Source of the DNA: Pseudogulbenkiania subflava DSM 22618
GTDB lineage: Bacteria > Pseudomonadota > Gammaproteobacteria > Burkholderiales > Chromobacteriaceae
Direction: 5' to 3'
DNA length: 64,000 nt
NCBI RefSeq assembly: GCF_900177275.1
Contig: NZ_FXAG01000012.1
Span: 62,001 to 126,000, forward strand
The notes beneath the pieces are model-generated. The model saw nothing but the letters and a program-made list of their open reading frames with translations. It was not told where the DNA came from and did no database searches. A program made the translations under genes and the position numbers. This document shows, one piece after another, positions 1 to 9,587 of this stretch (within the stretch, counting starts at the first letter, position 1; the number at the start of each line of letters is the position of its first letter).

Positions 1-1
1 G

Positions 2-243
2 ATCATCTTGCCGCAAGCCTTCCGCAAGATGATGCCGCTGCTGCTGCAGCAGTCCATCATCCTGTTCCAAGACACCTCGCTGGTGTACGCCGTGGGTCTG
101 ATGGACTTCCTCAACACCGCCCGCTCCAAGGGGGACATCGTCGGTCAGCCGAATGAGTTCCTGATCCTGGCCGGGGTGGTTTATTTTGTTATCAGTTTCG
201 GCGCTTCCACCGTGGTGAAGCGTCTGCAAAAGAGGTTGGCAGT

Positions 244-247
<4 letters not shown>
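2..247 (+). CDS. gltK: Glutamate/aspartate ABC transporter permease, C-terminal part
   Basis: The reading frame is open from the window edge, so only the last ~81 residues are present. They match the end of GltK-type inner-membrane permeases of the polar amino-acid (HAAT) family: a stretch reading LFQDTSLVYAVGLMDFL is followed by a final hydrophobic segment (about residues 52-70 of the visible part) and a basic tail. The stop overlaps the next ATG (ATGA at 244-247), so translation is probably coupled to the ATPase gene. The rest of the operon, probably gltJ and perhaps a receptor gene, lies outside. Assignment to glutamate/aspartate rather than another polar amino acid rests on family resemblance. 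Confidence 0.85.
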
Positions 248-987
<740 letters not shown>

Positions 988-1038
988 GCCACCGATGACG
1001 GCGGGCCGAACGATCTTCTGCCCGCCTTGACCGCACAA

Positions 1039-1064
1039 CGCCACCGCCACCCGGTGGCGTTTTT
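1039..1064 (+). terminator. Intrinsic terminator after gltL
   Basis: Perfect 8-bp stem CGCCACCG/CGGTGGCG with a 5-nt loop, followed by five T residues. It closes the glt operon before the LysR gene. Confidence 0.85.
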
Positions 1065-1123
1065 CATTCCCTGGTCGCGGACGGTATTCTGCCGCTCGAG
1101 CGGATCAGATGAGGAGAGATGAC

Positions 1124-2032
1124 ATGCGCCTTCGCCACGTCGAGGTGTTCCAGGCCATCATGCAGACCGGTTCGCTCAGCGCGGCGGCCGAGCTGCTGTG
1201 CATTTCCCAGCCCGCCGTCAGCAAGACGCTAATGCACGCCGAGCAGCAGCTGGGCTTTGCCTTGTTCGAGCGGGTCAAGGGCAAGCTCTACCCCACCCCG
1301 GAGGCACAGTTGCTGCAGAGGGAGATCGCCACCCTGTTCGACAGCCTGCAAGCGGTCAAGCGGCTGGCCAGCAGCCTGCGCCATCAACGTGACCGCCCCT
1401 TGCGGCTGCAGGCGACCCCGGCCGTGGCCCAGGCCGTGCTGCCCGCCGCACTGGGTCGCTGGCGCCGGGCGTTCCCGGCCCACCCCTGTTCGCTCGCCAC
1501 CCACCACACCACGCAGATGGTGCAGAGCCTGTGCCTGCACGAAGCCGACCTCGGCTTCACCCTGCGCCGGCCGGATCATCCCGGTGTCGTCGTGACCCCG
1601 CTAGCACACGGCCAGCTCACCGTCATCGCCCCGCTGGGCTGGTGGCCGGAAGCCAAACTGCCGCGCGACCTGCCCATCGAGGAACTGGACGGGGCATCGT
1701 GCATCGGTCTGATGGACGACGACCCGTTGTGGGGCGGGTTGGCGGCGATGCTGGAGGACCGCGCCATCGTCCCGCAGGTGCTGACCACGGTGCAGACCTA
1801 CCAGCTGGCCTACGACCTAGTGGCGCTGGGACAGGGCATCGCGCTGGTGGACCCGTTCACCGCGCGCGGGCCGAGCCCGGCTCGGGTCCAGCTGCGCGCG
1901 CTCGATCCGCCTCTGCCGGTGCGGCTCTACGCCGTGCATGCCGTCGATGCTCCGCTGTCACTGCCAGCGCGTCAGCTGATCACCCTGATCCGCTCGTTGG
2001 CGCATGAGATGGGGTTGGACGGCGTCGTTTGA
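1124..2032 (+). CDS. LysR-family transcriptional regulator
   Basis: A 302-residue protein with an N-terminal winged helix-turn-helix (MRLRHVEVFQAIMQTGSLSA, then AAELLCISQPAVSKTL), the classic LysR fold, followed by a substrate-binding-type effector domain (about residues 90-295). An ATG at 1109 would add five residues, but GAGGAGAG at 1111-1118 is correctly spaced for the ATG at 1124. It lies just upstream of, and reads the same way as, the D-amino-acid dehydrogenase, RidA and receptor genes, so it probably regulates them or the glt operon. That link is inferred from position only; the effector is unknown. Confidence 0.85.
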   Translation: MRLRHVEVFQAIMQTGSLSAAAELLCISQPAVSKTLMHAEQQLGFALFERVKGKLYPTPEAQLLQREIATLFDSLQAVKRLASSLRHQRDRPLRLQATPAVAQAVLPAALGRWRRAFPAHPCSLATHHTTQMVQSLCLHEADLGFTLRRPDHPGVVVTPLAHGQLTVIAPLGWWPEAKLPRDLPIEELDGASCIGLMDDDPLWGGLAAMLEDRAIVPQVLTTVQTYQLAYDLVALGQGIALVDPFTARGPSPARVQLRALDPPLPVRLYAVHAVDAPLSLPARQLITLIRSLAHEMGLDGVV

Positions 2033-2258
2033 CGTGTAACCAGTCGGTCCGGCAAGGCAGGAGTCTTCGGCCAACGTTGTTTCATCTGGAACGGCCGCCC
2101 ATTGGGGTGGCCATTTTGCCGTTGGTTGGGGTCGTCTGCGCCGGTGCCAGCCGTACCAAAGGTTATACCCTTTCGTCATTTTTTCATTGGCCACGCTCCC
2201 GTATGGGCTCTTACAGTGAAGGCATTCCTTCCAACCTTCAATCTGAAGCGAGTGCGGC

Positions 2259-3509
2259 ATGGCAAAGCATGTGTGTGTGATCGGCGGCGGCGTGATCGGC
2301 TTGTCCACCGCCTACGCTCTGGTACGGGAGGGCTTTACGGTTACCCTGCTGGAAGCGGGCGAGGCAATCGCGCGCAGCACCAGCTTCGCCAACGGTGGGC
2401 AGCTGAGCTACCGCTACGTGTCGCCGCTGGCCGATGCCGGAGTACCGCTCAAGGGACTGCAGTGGATGCTGTCCGGCGACGCGCCGCTGCGGCTGCGGTT
2501 GCGGCTCGACCCGCGCCAGTGGCGCTGGCTGTGGCAGTTCCTTGCCGCCTGCCGCCGCACGGTCAACCAGGCCAACAGCGCGCACCTGCTGCGACTGTCG
2601 TTGCTGAGCCGGCAGACGCTGGGCCAGTGGCAGACTGAGGACGGTCTGGTCGATTTCAGTTGGCGCGACAACGGCAAGCTGGTGGTGTATCGCTCGGCTG
2701 CCGGGTTCGGCGGTGCCGCGCGCCAGCTACTCGATCCGCAACAGCAGGTGCTGACGCCGGCCGACTGCCTCCGGCTGGAGCCGGCGCTGGAACACGTGGC
2801 CGACCAGCTCGCCGGCGGCATCTTCACCCCGGGCGACGCCGTGGCCGATTGCTACCAGTTCTGCCTGCGCCTGCAGGAGCAGTTGCAGCGCTCGGGGCGC
2901 TGCACCCTCGTCACCGGCCAGGCGGTGACGCACTTCCGGCGCCAGGGGAACACCCTGCAGGCGGCCTGCAGCGCCAGCGCCGAGCATCCCGCCGATGCCT
3001 TCGTGCTGGCGACCAGCTGGGCCAGCCGGCCGTTGCTCGCTCCGCTGGGCATCGACCCGCTGATCTACCCGCTGAAAGGCTACAGCCTGACCCTGCCGCT
3101 GAGCGGCACCCACACGGCCCCGGACATCAGTGTCACCGACTTCGAGCGCAAGACGGTCTACGCCCGGCTCGGCGAGCGGCTGCGCATCGCCGCCATGGTC
3201 GACATCGTCGGCTACGACCAGACCCTGCCCACGGCGCGGCTCGCCAGCCTGCGGCGCATCGCCGGCGAGACCTTCCCCCACGCCGGCGACTTCGACCGCG
3301 CCGAGCCCTGGGCCGGCCTGCGTCCGGCCACGCCGACCGGCCTGCCGGTGCTGGGGGGCACGCCGCTTGGCAACCTGTGGCTCAACCTCGGCCACGGCGC
3401 GCTGGGCTTCACCCTGGCGGCCGGCAGCGCTCGCCTGCTGAGCGACCTCATCGCCGGCCGGCAGGACAGTATCGATACGCACGCGTTTGCCCTATCACCC
3501 GCACGCTGA
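2259..3509 (+). CDS. dadA: D-amino-acid dehydrogenase (FAD-dependent DadA family)
   Basis: A 416-residue flavoprotein starting with the dinucleotide-binding motif VIGGGVIGLSTAYAL, as in DAO/DadA enzymes, which oxidise D-amino acids to 2-oxo acids plus ammonia and pass electrons to the respiratory chain. The C-terminal FAD region includes GLRPATPTGLPVLGG and the glycine-rich LNLGHGALGFTLAAGSA. Length fits DadA (~430 aa). The 31-bp gap to the RidA gene suggests one operon: imine products of the dehydrogenase are RidA substrates. The exact D-amino acid cannot be read; the adjacent glutamate-type transport genes make an acidic one possible. Confidence 0.85.
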   Translation: MAKHVCVIGGGVIGLSTAYALVREGFTVTLLEAGEAIARSTSFANGGQLSYRYVSPLADAGVPLKGLQWMLSGDAPLRLRLRLDPRQWRWLWQFLAACRRTVNQANSAHLLRLSLLSRQTLGQWQTEDGLVDFSWRDNGKLVVYRSAAGFGGAARQLLDPQQQVLTPADCLRLEPALEHVADQLAGGIFTPGDAVADCYQFCLRLQEQLQRSGRCTLVTGQAVTHFRRQGNTLQAACSASAEHPADAFVLATSWASRPLLAPLGIDPLIYPLKGYSLTLPLSGTHTAPDISVTDFERKTVYARLGERLRIAAMVDIVGYDQTLPTARLASLRRIAGETFPHAGDFDRAEPWAGLRPATPTGLPVLGGTPLGNLWLNLGHGALGFTLAAGSARLLSDLIAGRQDSIDTHAFALSPAR

Positions 3510-3540
3510 ACCCGACCCTTCTCTCGACCGGAGCCTTGTC

Positions 3541-3909
3541 ATGACGATTTCCCGTATCCACAGCAATCCCCGCCTGTCCGACGCCGTGGTGTTCGGCCAG
3601 CTGGTGTACCTGTCCGGCCAGGTACCGGGCGACCGCACGCAGGACGCCCGCGGCCAGACGCGCGAGGTGCTGGCCAAGATCGACCGGCTGCTCGCCACCG
3701 CCGGCAGCGACCGTGCGCACATCCTATCCGCCACGCTCTGGCTGAAGGACATCGCCCGCGACTTCGCCGCCATGAACGAAGAATGGAGCGCCTGGTTGCC
3801 GCCGGGCGCCAGCCCGGCCCGGGCGACCACCGAAGCCCAGCTGGCCTCTCCCGACGTGCTGGTGGAAATCATGCTGACCGCCGCCGTCATTGCTGTACCT
3901 GACCGATAA
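3541..3909 (+). CDS. RidA/YjgF-family enamine/imine deaminase
   Basis: A 122-residue single-domain Rid protein. The ATG at 3541 has GGAG seven bases upstream; a longer in-frame start at 3487 overlaps dadA and lacks support. Conserved features are the N-terminal LSDAVVFGQLVYLSGQVPGD block and the C-terminal arginine in the GASPARATTEAQL region, corresponding to the catalytic Arg of the family. Rid proteins hydrolyse reactive enamines and imines released by amino-acid oxidases or PLP enzymes, which fits its place directly after dadA. The exact Rid subfamily is not assigned. Confidence 0.85.
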   Translation: MTISRIHSNPRLSDAVVFGQLVYLSGQVPGDRTQDARGQTREVLAKIDRLLATAGSDRAHILSATLWLKDIARDFAAMNEEWSAWLPPGASPARATTEAQLASPDVLVEIMLTAAVIAVPDR

Positions 3910-3938
3910 CAACACGCCGTCCACCAAGGAGACTCACC

Positions 3939-4850
3939 ATGTCCCAGCGTTTCACCCGCACCCTTCTCGCCAGCGGTCTCGCCGCCGCCTGCCTGACCGC
4001 CCCGGCCTTCGCCGCCGAACCGGCCGGCACACTGCAGAAGATCAAGGAGTCCGGCAGCATCGTGCTGGCCTACCGCGACGCGTCGATCCCGTTCTCCTAC
4101 CTCGACAACAACCAGCAGCCGGTCGGCTATTCGGTCGACATCGCCAACAAGGTGGTCGAGGCGGTCAAAAAAGAGCTGAAGCTGCCGAGCCTCAAGGTCC
4201 AGTACAACCTGGTGACCTCGCAGACGCGCATCCCGCTGGTGCAGAACGGTACCGTCGACCTGGAGTGCGGCTCCACCACCAACAACCTGGAACGCCAGAA
4301 ACAGGTCGACTTTTCGCTCGGCTTCTTCCTGGTGAAAGGCCAGTTGCTGACCAAGAAAAGCTCCGGCATCAAGGACTTTGCCGACCTCAAGGGCAAGAAC
4401 GTGGTGACCACCGCCGGCACCACCAATGAGCGCCTGTTGAAGGTGATGAACGCCGACAAGCAGATGGGCATGAACGTCATCTCGGCCAAGGATCACGGCG
4501 AAGCCTTCATGATCGTGGAGTCGGGCCGGGCCGCCGCGTTCTACATGGATAACCCGCTGCTGTACGGCGAAATGGCCAAGGCCAGGAACCCGGCCGAGTG
4601 GACTGTGACCGGCAAGCCGCAATCGTTCGAGAGCTACGGCTGCATGCTGCGCAAGGGCGACCCGGCGTTCAAGAAGGTGGTCGACGACGCGCTGCGCGCC
4701 ACTTACCAGTCTGGCGAGATCAACAAGATCTATGCCAAGTGGTTCACCAGCCCAGTGCCGCCGAAAGGTCTCAACCTGAACTTTCCGATGTCGGACGAGC
4801 TGAAGGCCTTCCTGAAGAACCCCACCGACAGGCCGTCCGAGCAGTTGTGA
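3939..4850 (+). CDS. gltI: Periplasmic glutamate/aspartate-binding protein of an ABC transporter
   Basis: A 303-residue solute-binding protein. The first ~23 residues form a Sec signal peptide with a cut after AFA. Family 3 features follow: IVLAYRDASIPFSYLD, VGYSVDIANKVVEAV, and VDLECGSTTNNLERQKQVDFS, typical of GltI/BztA-type receptors. AAGGAG precedes the ATG by seven bases. It would capture acidic amino acids for a GltJKL permease. It is separated from gltK-gltL by the LysR, dadA and ridA genes, so it may be a second receptor or one recruited for D-amino-acid use. Confidence 0.88.
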   Translation: MSQRFTRTLLASGLAAACLTAPAFAAEPAGTLQKIKESGSIVLAYRDASIPFSYLDNNQQPVGYSVDIANKVVEAVKKELKLPSLKVQYNLVTSQTRIPLVQNGTVDLECGSTTNNLERQKQVDFSLGFFLVKGQLLTKKSSGIKDFADLKGKNVVTTAGTTNERLLKVMNADKQMGMNVISAKDHGEAFMIVESGRAAAFYMDNPLLYGEMAKARNPAEWTVTGKPQSFESYGCMLRKGDPAFKKVVDDALRATYQSGEINKIYAKWFTSPVPPKGLNLNFPMSDELKAFLKNPTDRPSEQL

Positions 4851-5040
4851 CCGTCGTTGGCATCCGCCAGGGGATGGCGGAGCCTCCTGCCCGGCCTCCC
4901 TTCGTCTGATCGACTAAGAAGAGCATCCCATGGTCCTTACCCGTCCCTGGCGTGCGTGGCTCTGACGCGTACCCGCGACAGCAAGGAGCCCCAGCGGATG
5001 TTGGTTGTAGCGAGAGTGCGGCATGGGCCGGCTCCACCCG

Positions 5041-5054
5041 GTTTCACGTGAAAC
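5041..5054. promoter_or_regulatory. parS-like ParB-binding site
   Basis: The 14-bp palindrome GTTTCACGTGAAAC equals the core of the widely conserved chromosomal parS consensus (TGTTTCACGTGAAACA). Only the two outer bases differ: G on the left, G on the right. It lies in the 302-bp gap between gltI and the phosphoesterase gene, about 52 kb from dnaA. Chromosomal parS sites cluster near origins, so this is most likely a centromere site loaded by ParB. No parA or parB gene is in the window. Confidence 0.8.
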
Positions 5055-5105
5055 GTCGTGCGGTCGCGCCAGGTGACTCGGTGCGGGTGCTCCCTTCCCC
5101 ATCCA

Positions 5106-5138
5106 GCCGCCCGTCACACTCAGTGACGGGCGGCTTTT
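5106..5138 (+). terminator. Intrinsic terminator downstream of gltI
   Basis: Perfect 12-bp stem GCCGCCCGTCAC/GTGACGGGCGGC with a 5-nt loop, followed by TTTT on the + strand. It lies 256 bp beyond gltI and just before the end of the convergent phosphoesterase gene. The parS-like site lies between gltI and this hairpin. On the - strand the T-run is missing, so it mainly serves rightward transcription. Confidence 0.75.
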
Positions 5139-5152
5139 GCCTCTTGTGCCCA

Positions 5153-5689
5153 CTACGGCCAGTGCTGCAGCTCGCGGTACTGCGGCCCCTGCGGCGTCAG
5201 TGTGGACTCCATCAGCGACACGCGCCGCAAGACGAACGGCAAGGGGGGGATATCCTGGGGCGGCAGCCGGCGGCGCGCCCGGCGCAGCAGCGTCACGTGC
5301 GGCACGTAGGGACGCGTCTCGGTCGGGAACCCGGCCTGTGCCAGTCCTTGCTGCAAGGCGGCCACCAGTTCGCTCAGCACGAGGCATGGCTGAGAACTGC
5401 CGGCCCAGACGATGCCGTTGGGCCAGCCGCCGGCGCGGTCTATCATCCATACTGTCCCATCCAGACGCGGCAGGCTCTCCCCGATCGTCAGGAGCTCGTC
5501 CAGCCGTTCGGGAGCGACCTCGCCCAGAAAGGCCAGGGTCAGGTGCAGTCGCTCGGCGGCGACGACATGGCCACGGCTGTGCTTCGCCATGAAGTTGCCA
5601 TTGGCATGCAATGACACGGAAGTCGACTTGTCCGGTATGATGGCAAAAAAGAGTCTCAAGACCCGATTCCTTTCCCCTAAACTGATCAC
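5153..5689 (-). CDS. thpR: RNA 2',3'-cyclic phosphodiesterase (2H/LigT family)
   Basis: A 178-residue protein with the two HxTx motifs that define 2H phosphoesterases: HLTLAFLG (about residue 49) and HVTLLRR (about residue 131), spaced as in ThpR/LigT. These enzymes open or form 2',5'/2',3' cyclic phosphate linkages in RNA ends in the cytoplasm. The first in-frame Met (MISLGERN) gives the length used; a start nearer VLRLFFAIIP would be closer to the usual family N-terminus, so the true start may lie up to 11 residues in. It is transcribed divergently from the EAL/HDOD gene, 33 bp away. Confidence 0.8.
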   Translation of the reverse strand: MISLGERNRVLRLFFAIIPDKSTSVSLHANGNFMAKHSRGHVVAAERLHLTLAFLGEVAPERLDELLTIGESLPRLDGTVWMIDRAGGWPNGIVWAGSSQPCLVLSELVAALQQGLAQAGFPTETRPYVPHVTLLRRARRRLPPQDIPPLPFVLRRVSLMESTLTPQGPQYRELQHWP

Positions 5690-5722
5690 TCGACGCTTTT
5701 CAGGGACGACACAGGTTTCTTC

Positions 5723-6937
5723 ATGTACTCAACGCACTATCTGGGGCGGCAGCCGATTGTCGATGCCAGGGAAAACCTGGTGGGGTATGAATTGTTGTTC
5801 CGTTCCAGCCCGGTCAACGCCGCGCACGTCGTCGACGATTTCGCCGCCACCGCTACGGTGATCCGCCATGCCTTTGTCGACCTTGGCGTCGCCGAGGTGC
5901 TGGGCGACCGGCTGGGCTACATCAACGTCGACGAACAGCTGTTGATGAGTGATCTCATCAACGTGCTGCCGCACGACACTGTGGTGCTGGAAATCCTGGA
6001 AACGGTCCGGGCGACGCCCGCCCTGCTGGTCCGGCTGGCCGAGCTGCGCCAGCGCGGCTTCCGCATGGCGCTGGACGACCTGGTGTCGCTCACCAGCGAC
6101 AAGCGTGCCCTGCTCGATTACGTCGACATCGCCAAGGTCGACCTCAGCCAGGTCGCGCTGGGCGCGTTGCCGGCGCTGCTGCAATCGCTGGAAGGTTTCC
6201 GCGGCAGCTTGCTGGCGGAAAAGGTCGACAACCCCGAGCAGTTCGAAACCTGCCGCGAGTTCGGCTTCAAATTGTTCCAGGGCTACTTCTTCGCTCACCC
6301 CACAGTGATCCACTCGCGCCAGGTCCGGCCCAAGGTGTCGGTGCTGCTGCGCCTGCTGGGGCTGATCCTGAGCGACGCCGAAACCGACGCGCTGGAAGAG
6401 GCGTTCAAGAGCGCTCCCGACATTGCGCTGATGCTGCTCCGGCTCACCTCCACCGCGGTCATGGCCGACAAGTCGGCGGTCACCTCGATCCGCCAGGCCA
6501 TCCTGCTCCTGGGACGGGACAAGATCAAGCGCTGGACCCTGCTCCTGATGTTTGCCACGGCCACGCCCCAGGGCGACAAGGTCCGCCACAATCCACTGCT
6601 CGAACTGGCGGCCATGCGCGGCCGCATCATGGAGCGGCTGGCCCAGAGCCTGCGGCCGGAGGCGCCGCAGTTGGCCGAACAAGCCTTCATGGTCGGCATC
6701 CTGTCGCTGGTCGACGCCCTGATGCTGCGCCCCAAGACCGAGCTGATTCCACAGCTGCCGGTCGATCAGATCATCAAGGACGCCGTGCTCGATGGCCGGC
6801 ACATCCTCGGCGAATGGCTCAAGGTCACCGTGTCGCTGGAAGACGAAAACACGGTGCAGCCCGCCGGCTACGATGCCGAACTCCTCACCCGAATCGAGAC
6901 CGAGTCGTTGGACTGGGTCAAACGCATGTGGGCGTAA
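5723..6937 (+). CDS. EAL/HDOD-domain signalling protein (YuxH type)
   Basis: A 404-residue protein. Residues ~1-200 form an EAL-like domain with a degenerate signature (YELLFRS in place of EAL, then NVDEQLL, VLEILE, LDDL, KVDLSQ), so cyclic-di-GMP hydrolysis is doubtful. Residues ~200-395 form an HDOD domain (SVLLRLLGLILSD, SIRQAILLLGRDKIKRW). This YuxH-type pairing is known in twitching and biofilm regulators that bind c-di-GMP or partner proteins. It lies beside pilU/pilT, which is compatible with a role in pilus control, but that is inference from position. Confidence 0.83.
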   Translation: MYSTHYLGRQPIVDARENLVGYELLFRSSPVNAAHVVDDFAATATVIRHAFVDLGVAEVLGDRLGYINVDEQLLMSDLINVLPHDTVVLEILETVRATPALLVRLAELRQRGFRMALDDLVSLTSDKRALLDYVDIAKVDLSQVALGALPALLQSLEGFRGSLLAEKVDNPEQFETCREFGFKLFQGYFFAHPTVIHSRQVRPKVSVLLRLLGLILSDAETDALEEAFKSAPDIALMLLRLTSTAVMADKSAVTSIRQAILLLGRDKIKRWTLLLMFATATPQGDKVRHNPLLELAAMRGRIMERLAQSLRPEAPQLAEQAFMVGILSLVDALMLRPKTELIPQLPVDQIIKDAVLDGRHILGEWLKVTVSLEDENTVQPAGYDAELLTRIETESLDWVKRMWA

Positions 6938-7011
6938 GCCGGCCCGGACCGCTTCCCCGTCCCTGCCTCCCCTTCCCGGTCTTTGCCACGCCGCCGGGCG
7001 CTAGCGGGTGT

Positions 7012-8148
7012 TCAGATGATGTCGAGGTGGTCGATGCCCTCGAGCAGGTCGCGATCCTTGGCGCCCTCGCCGTACAGCTTGATCTTCAGGCGCAGGTCGT
7101 TGACCGAGTCGGCGTTGCGTAGCGCATCCTCGTAGCTGATCAGGCCGCCCTCGTAGAGATCGAACAGCGCCTGGTCGAAGGTTTGCATGCCGCTCTCGCG
7201 CGACTTGCCGATCACCTCCTTCAGCGAGGCGATTTCTCCCTTGAAGATCAGGTCCGCCATCAGCGGGCTGTTGAGCATCACCTCCACCGCAGCCACCCGG
7301 CCGCGCCCGGTGGCGAGCGGGACCAGCCGCTGCGAGATGATCGCGCGCATGTTCAACGACAGGTCCATCAGTACCTGCTGGTGACGCTCTTCCGGGAAGA
7401 AGTTCAGGATGCGGTCGAGTGCCTGGTTGGCGTTGTTGGCGTGCAGGGTGGCGAGGCAGAGGTGGCCTGTTTCGGCAAACTGCAGGCCATAGCCCATGGT
7501 CTCGCGGTCGCGGATTTCGCCCATCAGGATCACGTCCGGCGCCTGGCGCAGGGTATTCTTCAGTGCGATGTCCCAGCTGTCGGTATCGACCCCGACCTCG
7601 CGCTGGGTCACGATCGATTTCTTGTGCGGATGCACGTATTCGATCGGGTCCTCAATGGTGATGATGTGGTCCTGGCTGTGGCTGTTGCGCCAGTCCACCA
7701 GTGCGGCCAGCGAGGTGGACTTGCCCGAGCCGGTGCCGCCGACGAAGATCACCAGGCCGCGCTTGATCAAGGCTACGTCCTTCAGCACTTCCGGCAGGCG
7801 CAGTTGGTCGAAGGTGGGAATCTCGGTATTGATCTTGCGCAGCACCATGCCGGCCATGCCCTGCTGGATGAAGGCGCTGACGCGGAAACGGCCGATGCCC
7901 GGCGGGCTGATGGCGAAGTTCGCCTCCATCGAGGATTCGAACTCCTCCATCTGGCGGTCGTTCATCACCGAACGCACCAGCTCCTTGGTGTGCTGCGCCG
8001 ACAGCGGCTGCGGCGACACCGGGATGATCTTGCCGTCGATCTTCATGGCCGGCGGGAAGTCCGCGGAAATGAAGATGTCCGAAGCGTTCTTGCCTACGGC
8101 GTGCTTGAGTAGGTCGTGGATGAACTTCGAGGCCTGGTCTCTTTCCAT
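7012..8148 (-). CDS. pilU: Type IV pilus retraction ATPase PilU
   Basis: A 378-residue secretion-type hexameric ATPase. The N-terminal domain (to ~110) precedes Walker A GGTGSGKST near residue 136, the Asp box ITIEDPIEYVH, Walker B VILMGEIRD and the His box LCLATLHANNANQALDR. The C-terminal extension beyond PilT length (378 versus 345) and its partner order identify PilU, the PilT-dependent accessory retraction motor at the inner-membrane base of the pilus. It follows pilT with a 236-bp gap in which I see no gene, only a CCGGCG/CGCCGG hairpin at 8167-8183 without a T-run. Confidence 0.92.
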   Translation of the reverse strand: MERDQASKFIHDLLKHAVGKNASDIFISADFPPAMKIDGKIIPVSPQPLSAQHTKELVRSVMNDRQMEEFESSMEANFAISPPGIGRFRVSAFIQQGMAGMVLRKINTEIPTFDQLRLPEVLKDVALIKRGLVIFVGGTGSGKSTSLAALVDWRNSHSQDHIITIEDPIEYVHPHKKSIVTQREVGVDTDSWDIALKNTLRQAPDVILMGEIRDRETMGYGLQFAETGHLCLATLHANNANQALDRILNFFPEERHQQVLMDLSLNMRAIISQRLVPLATGRGRVAAVEVMLNSPLMADLIFKGEIASLKEVIGKSRESGMQTFDQALFDLYEGGLISYEDALRNADSVNDLRLKIKLYGEGAKDRDLLEGIDHLDII

Positions 8149-8384
8149 GATCGTTTTCCATCGTTGCCGGCGCTGAACGCCGGTGTCAGGCCTGTCTCAC
8201 GAGGGGGGTCCCCGGCCTGTTGCGAGGCGCCGGAGTGGCGGAACCTCGAGATCGCGGGAGCGCATGGAGATTCCGCGTCGCGGCACCATCGCGCCGGGCC
8301 AATCGTCGGCTCGCTCGGCATGGGATGGGCGCGGCACACGGACGCTCGTCGGGACAAGGGCTTGCCGTCTCGTGAAATGGGCGC

Positions 8385-9422
8385 TTAGAACAAATCCTTG
8401 TTGCTGGCTTTCAGCCGTGCCTCGGCCGGCGACGCGATGTTGCGGCGTACCAGTTCCTGCAGGCACTGGTCGAGCGTCTGCATGCCGTACTGCTGGCCGG
8501 TCTGGATCATCGAGTTGATCTGGGCGATCTTGTTCTCGCGGATCAGGTTGCGGATCGCCGGCGTGCCGACCATGATCTCGTGCGCCGCCACCCGTCCGCT
8601 ACCGTCCTTGGTCTTCAGCAGGGTCTGCGAGATCACCGCGCGCAGGCTCTCCGACAGCATCGAGCGCACCATCTCCTTCTCGCCGGCCGGGAACACGTCG
8701 ACGATACGGTCGACGGTCTTGGCGGCCGAGCTGGTGTGCAAGGTGCCGAACACCAGGTGGCCGGTTTCCGCCGCGGTCATGGCGAGCCGGATGGTTTCCA
8801 GGTCGCGCATTTCCCCTACCAGAATCACGTCCGGGTCTTCGCGCAGCGCCGAGCGCAACGCGTTGGCGAAACTGTGGGTCTGCTGCCCCAGTTCGCGCTG
8901 GTTGATCATGCAGCGCTTGCTCTGGTGCACGAATTCGATCGGGTCTTCCACGGTGAGGATGTGGGAGAATTCATTATCGTTGATATAGTCGATCATCGCT
9001 GCCAGCGTGGTGGACTTGCCGGAGCCGGTCGGCCCGGTCACCAGCACCAGGCCGCGCGGGTAGCTGGCGATCTCCTGGAAGATCTTCGGCGCCGACAGCT
9101 CCTCCAGCGTCAGCACCTTGGACGGAATCACCCGGAACACGGCGCCCATGCCGCGGTTCTGCATGAAGGCGTTGACCCGGAAGCGGGCGATACCCGGCAG
9201 CTCGAACGAGAAGTCGCACTCCATCATTTCTTCGAACGCCTTGCGCTGGAAGTCGTTCATGATGTCGTACACCTTGTCGTGTACCTCATGGTGCTCGAGC
9301 GGCGGCAGGTTGATGCGTCGCACGTCGCCGTTGACCCGGATCATCGGCGGCAGGCCGGCCGACAGGTGCAGGTCAGATGCCTTGTTCTTGACGGTGAACG
9401 CCAAGAGCTCGGAAATTTCCAT
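8385..9422 (-). CDS. pilT: Type IV pilus retraction ATPase PilT
   Basis: A 345-residue PilT of standard length. Walker A GPTGSGKST is near residue 131, Asp box LTVEDPIEFVH, Walker B VILVGEMRD, His box LVFGTLHTSSAAKTVDR. The C-terminal AIRNLIRENK helix needed for retraction is present. It powers pilus disassembly for twitching, adhesion and natural DNA uptake. GGGGAG precedes the ATG by eight bases. It is divergent from yggS across a 165-bp shared promoter region, an arrangement common in Proteobacteria. Confidence 0.95.
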   Translation of the reverse strand: MEISELLAFTVKNKASDLHLSAGLPPMIRVNGDVRRINLPPLEHHEVHDKVYDIMNDFQRKAFEEMMECDFSFELPGIARFRVNAFMQNRGMGAVFRVIPSKVLTLEELSAPKIFQEIASYPRGLVLVTGPTGSGKSTTLAAMIDYINDNEFSHILTVEDPIEFVHQSKRCMINQRELGQQTHSFANALRSALREDPDVILVGEMRDLETIRLAMTAAETGHLVFGTLHTSSAAKTVDRIVDVFPAGEKEMVRSMLSESLRAVISQTLLKTKDGSGRVAAHEIMVGTPAIRNLIRENKIAQINSMIQTGQQYGMQTLDQCLQELVRRNIASPAEARLKASNKDLF

Positions 9423-9587
9423 TTATAATTCTCCCCAATTCGATACCGCACGGCGGGCCGTCAGCGCCAGACCACCGGCATGACCTTTCCTGATTGTAAG
9501 CATAAGCGCCGGGACTTGGTATGCTGATGCAGTGGGAGTCGTCCCGACGTGGGGCGGCGGCATTGTTGCGGTTGCACCAAGGACATC

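Noticed and set aside
8149-8384. Possible gene or RNA between pilT and pilU
   Set aside because: Open frames there run on into the flanking genes and show no family features; only a small hairpin was seen.
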